Assembly (NCBI GenBank): GCA_028456385.1 | Contig: JALNQF010000014.1 | Coordinates: 62,001-126,000 of the forward strand | Direction of reading: 5' to 3' | Length of the DNA: 64,000 bases | Source: Ophiosphaerella korrae | Taxonomy: Eukaryota > Ascomycota > Dothideomycetes > Pleosporales > Phaeosphaeriaceae | Part shown: one piece after another, positions 62,387 through 64,000 of the stretch | How the letters are laid out: every line of letters begins with the position of its first letter | Position numbering within the stretch: the stretch's first letter is position 1 | The notes under the pieces: model-generated | Seen by the model: the letters and a program-made list of their open reading frames with translations, nothing else | The model's database searches: none | Told to the model about the DNA's origin: nothing | Program-made: the position numbers and the translations under genes

Positions 62387-63060
62387 TTTTCTCTTAAATA
62401 TAATAGTAGAGCGCAACTTCTTACTTAAGGCTAATATACACTTAATTATTATAGCCTACTTATAATTCTCTAGAGACTAATAGTAAGCCTTCTTCTTTTA
62501 ACTACTTGTAAGGACTCTAGTATTAGTACATATACTAAGGGCCTTCTTAGTCTTATCTATATTCTATATATCCTTAGCCTATATACCTAGCCTTACACGA
62601 ACCCTCTTAAAGAGCTTAAGAAACGCGCGTATTTATACTAGAGTTGCTCCCTTAGCCTAGGCAGCCTTAATCTTTCGTCTAATAATAGATGCGACGCGTA
62701 GATTGCGCTTTAGGAAGGTATTTATCTAATGCTTGCCTATAGGCTTGTAGTCTCTATTTATCTTTAGTATTTAGTTTACTATTTCTCGTGCGCGTACGTG
62801 TAAGGGAGGAAAAGCTCGTGCGTCCTCTTTAAGTATCTATTGTACAAGGAAGTCCTCTTACTCTAGAGTTAATCTTTGTTAGTATACGTAGCTAGTTTAA
62901 CTATTCTGTGTGCCTCGTACGCGCTTTAAGAATGTAGCTTGTGGAATATTGTAGGCCTTTGTAGTAGCTCTTTAACTTTAGAAAACGCTAGCATGAAGAT
63001 CATAGATAGCTGCTTGAATTAGTTCTTTACGGGGATCTATTTTAGCAGTATAGGTGTTGA
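62387..63060 (-). pseudogene. Pogo-like transposase, N-terminal part
   Basis: Minus strand from about 63,055: PRKELIQAAIYDLHAS, then TKAYNIPQATFLKRVRGT (helix-turn-helix DNA-binding region), EDFLVQ-stop-ILKEDARAFPPLHVRAREIVN (CENP-B/pogo second DNA-binding region), GKH-stop-INTFLKRNLRVASIIRRKI, then CTNTRVLTSS and the last piece IIFK directly before element A. The stops mostly replace Trp (TGG to TAG). The ancestral start codon is not evident. Confidence 0.87.
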
Positions 63061-63101
63061 GAAAAACGCGTGTTTTGATAAGAGTGTTAGGTTCTGACGA
63101 C

Positions 63102-63143
63102 TGAGTCGAAACCCTGGGTGAGTCTGAACCCGGTTAGCTAGCT
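63102..63143 (-). repeat. Right terminal inverted repeat of the pogo-like element
   Basis: Inverted match of 40,462-40,503, followed by the TA duplication at 63,144-63,145. Confidence 0.92.
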
Positions 63144-63145
63144 TA

Positions 63146-64000
63146 ATTGGAATGGTACGGAGATATTTGTTAAAGCCCCCTCCCGGGAATGTAGATTCCG
63201 CTTAGCTATCACAGAGAGGGCAGGATCAAGCACCTTTGAGCGCCTTGGAGTAGTGAGACTGGGCGGGTGTCATGGCTATCCAGGCGACCCGGGCAATGGG
63301 CATGGAACCTAGCTTGTGCCTTACTACTTATTGCATTAAGCCTTTTTTTTTTTTTACCACACCACCAACAGCATCTACTTTAGCCCATATTTAAATAGTA
63401 TTATAAGAAATTGGGTGTCAGTCATAAGCCATCAAAACATAGTCCATTCGCAAGGGCACTCAGTAGGTATTGCTTGCAGAAGGTATCTTAAAGACGTTCA
63501 GATCTTCGCATCGCTACTTCTATACCATTTTTAAACACCTACACGGATTCCAAAACACGTGTTTACAAGTCATAGCATCCGCACCATCGTGCACTACCAT
63601 AACGACTACGCGGATCGATGCCTCACTCAACTTCTAATCATTCAGCATGCTTATGAGAATACAAAAAAAAAATTCAATTAGTTCTAATGGAGGAGGCCAC
63701 GTCAATCCCTGCGCAACAAATAACCCACCCCAACGAAAAAAAAAAATGAGGGGGTACTTTGACTTTACACCACTCGAACTCTGCGAGCACTTAGGCATGC
63801 TGGTACCTTCGCACCCAAAAATTACCATGGCGTTGACCCCGTCCGCGCCTGGTTTGCAGAGAGCCTCGTTTTGTCGCGAAACCAGCTTTCCTCGCCAGAG
63901 CACCACTATCAAGCTCAGAGAAAGAAAACGCGAGTCGCTTAAAATGGAATCGGAGGAAGTGAATTGCTCTTCTACTACCGTTGTTTGATAAAATGGAATC
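63146..64000. other. Right flank of the transposon nest, no gene recognised
   Basis: Mixed composition resumes. A run of 13 T lies at 63,343-63,355. Opposite open frames at 63634-63912 minus and 63647-63988 plus overlap each other and show no family motif. Before the transposon arrived this flank adjoined position 40,459. Confidence 0.5.

Larger units (their letters stand above)
40462..63143 (-). mobile_element. Pogo/Fot1-like DNA transposon, split by nested retrotransposons
   Basis: Terminal inverted repeats of about 42 bp: AGCTAGCTGACCGGGTTCGG at 40,462 onward matches the reverse complement of the right end (63,102-63,143) with three transition mismatches. Both ends are flanked by TA (40,460-40,461; 63,144-63,145), the target duplication of Tc1/mariner/pogo elements. 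The transposase reads on the minus strand in two blocks either side of element A. Without element A (20.9 kb) the unit is about 1.8 kb, close to Fot1 size. It is the oldest insertion of the nest. Confidence 0.93.

Noticed and set aside
40462..63143. AT-rich block as mitochondrial insertion or centromere
   Set aside because: The entire block is explained by RIP-mutated pogo and gypsy elements with clear ends.
63634..63988. Overlapping opposite ORFs of 92 and 113 codons
   Set aside because: Neither has a recognisable domain; cannot choose between them.

Overview
The window looks like a chromosomal segment of a filamentous ascomycete (Pezizomycotina). The evidence is short GT-AG introns (38-75 nt), HET-domain and NLR genes, an expanded-family SRPK-like kinase, Fot1/pogo and Ty3/gypsy elements, and heavy CpA-to-TpA mutation typical of repeat-induced point mutation (RIP). 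I cannot fix the class; Dothideomycetes or Sordariomycetes would both fit. The mix of HET/NLR genes, RIP-damaged repeats and one short interstitial TTAGGG tract suggests an accessory or subtelomeric region (inference).

From 1 to 40.46 kb the base composition is mixed and most genes are broken. In order: the ankyrin tail of an NLR (1-474); a HET-NACHT-WD40 pseudogene of the HET-D/E type (2801-6012); a HET-domain pseudogene (6655-7901); an intact HET gene (8306-10204, minus); an intact GAF-type hybrid histidine kinase (11248-14538, minus); a palindromic MITE-like element (15187-15492); a lipase-like/NB-ARC/TPR NLR with four recognisable introns, one frameshift and fifteen in-frame stops (15749-19126); an intact two-exon HET gene (19612-21827, minus); a fragment of a mitochondrial ribosomal protein uL3 gene (22540-23004); an intact three-exon membrane protein (23716-26344, minus); a five-exon SRPK-like kinase (29612-31170); a broken kinase-tail/ankyrin gene (33214-35180, minus); a broken gene of unnamed family (36997-38868, minus); and a HET C-terminal pseudogene (39483-40462). 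A dispersed repeat of about 210 bp occurs at 19.25 and 26.9 kb.

From 40,462 to 63,143 is one AT-rich block that can be parsed completely as nested transposons. The outer shell is a pogo/Fot1-like DNA transposon with 42-bp terminal inverted repeats and TA target duplications. Its transposase is cut in two by a minus-strand gypsy element, A (41,494-62,386, 278-bp LTRs). A in turn holds two related gypsy elements: B (42,392-49,530, plus, 496-bp LTRs, duplication TTAAT) and C (52,049-59,079, minus, 442-bp LTRs, duplication CTTAC). Removing the inner elements leaves a pogo unit of about 1.8 kb and an element A of about 6.7 kb, both normal sizes. All are thoroughly mutated. From 63,144 the mixed composition resumes.

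Functionally the window is mainly a collection of allorecognition (vegetative incompatibility) type genes, two intact and six broken, next to a signalling kinase, a hybrid histidine kinase and a transposon nest. I found no clearly new working system. The most unusual signal is the NLR at 15.7-19.1 kb: all fifteen premature stops sit at positions where the family has tryptophan (fourteen TAG, one TAA), with over twenty glutamine codons untouched. This fits strand-polarised RIP, or less likely a transcript recoded by A-to-I editing.
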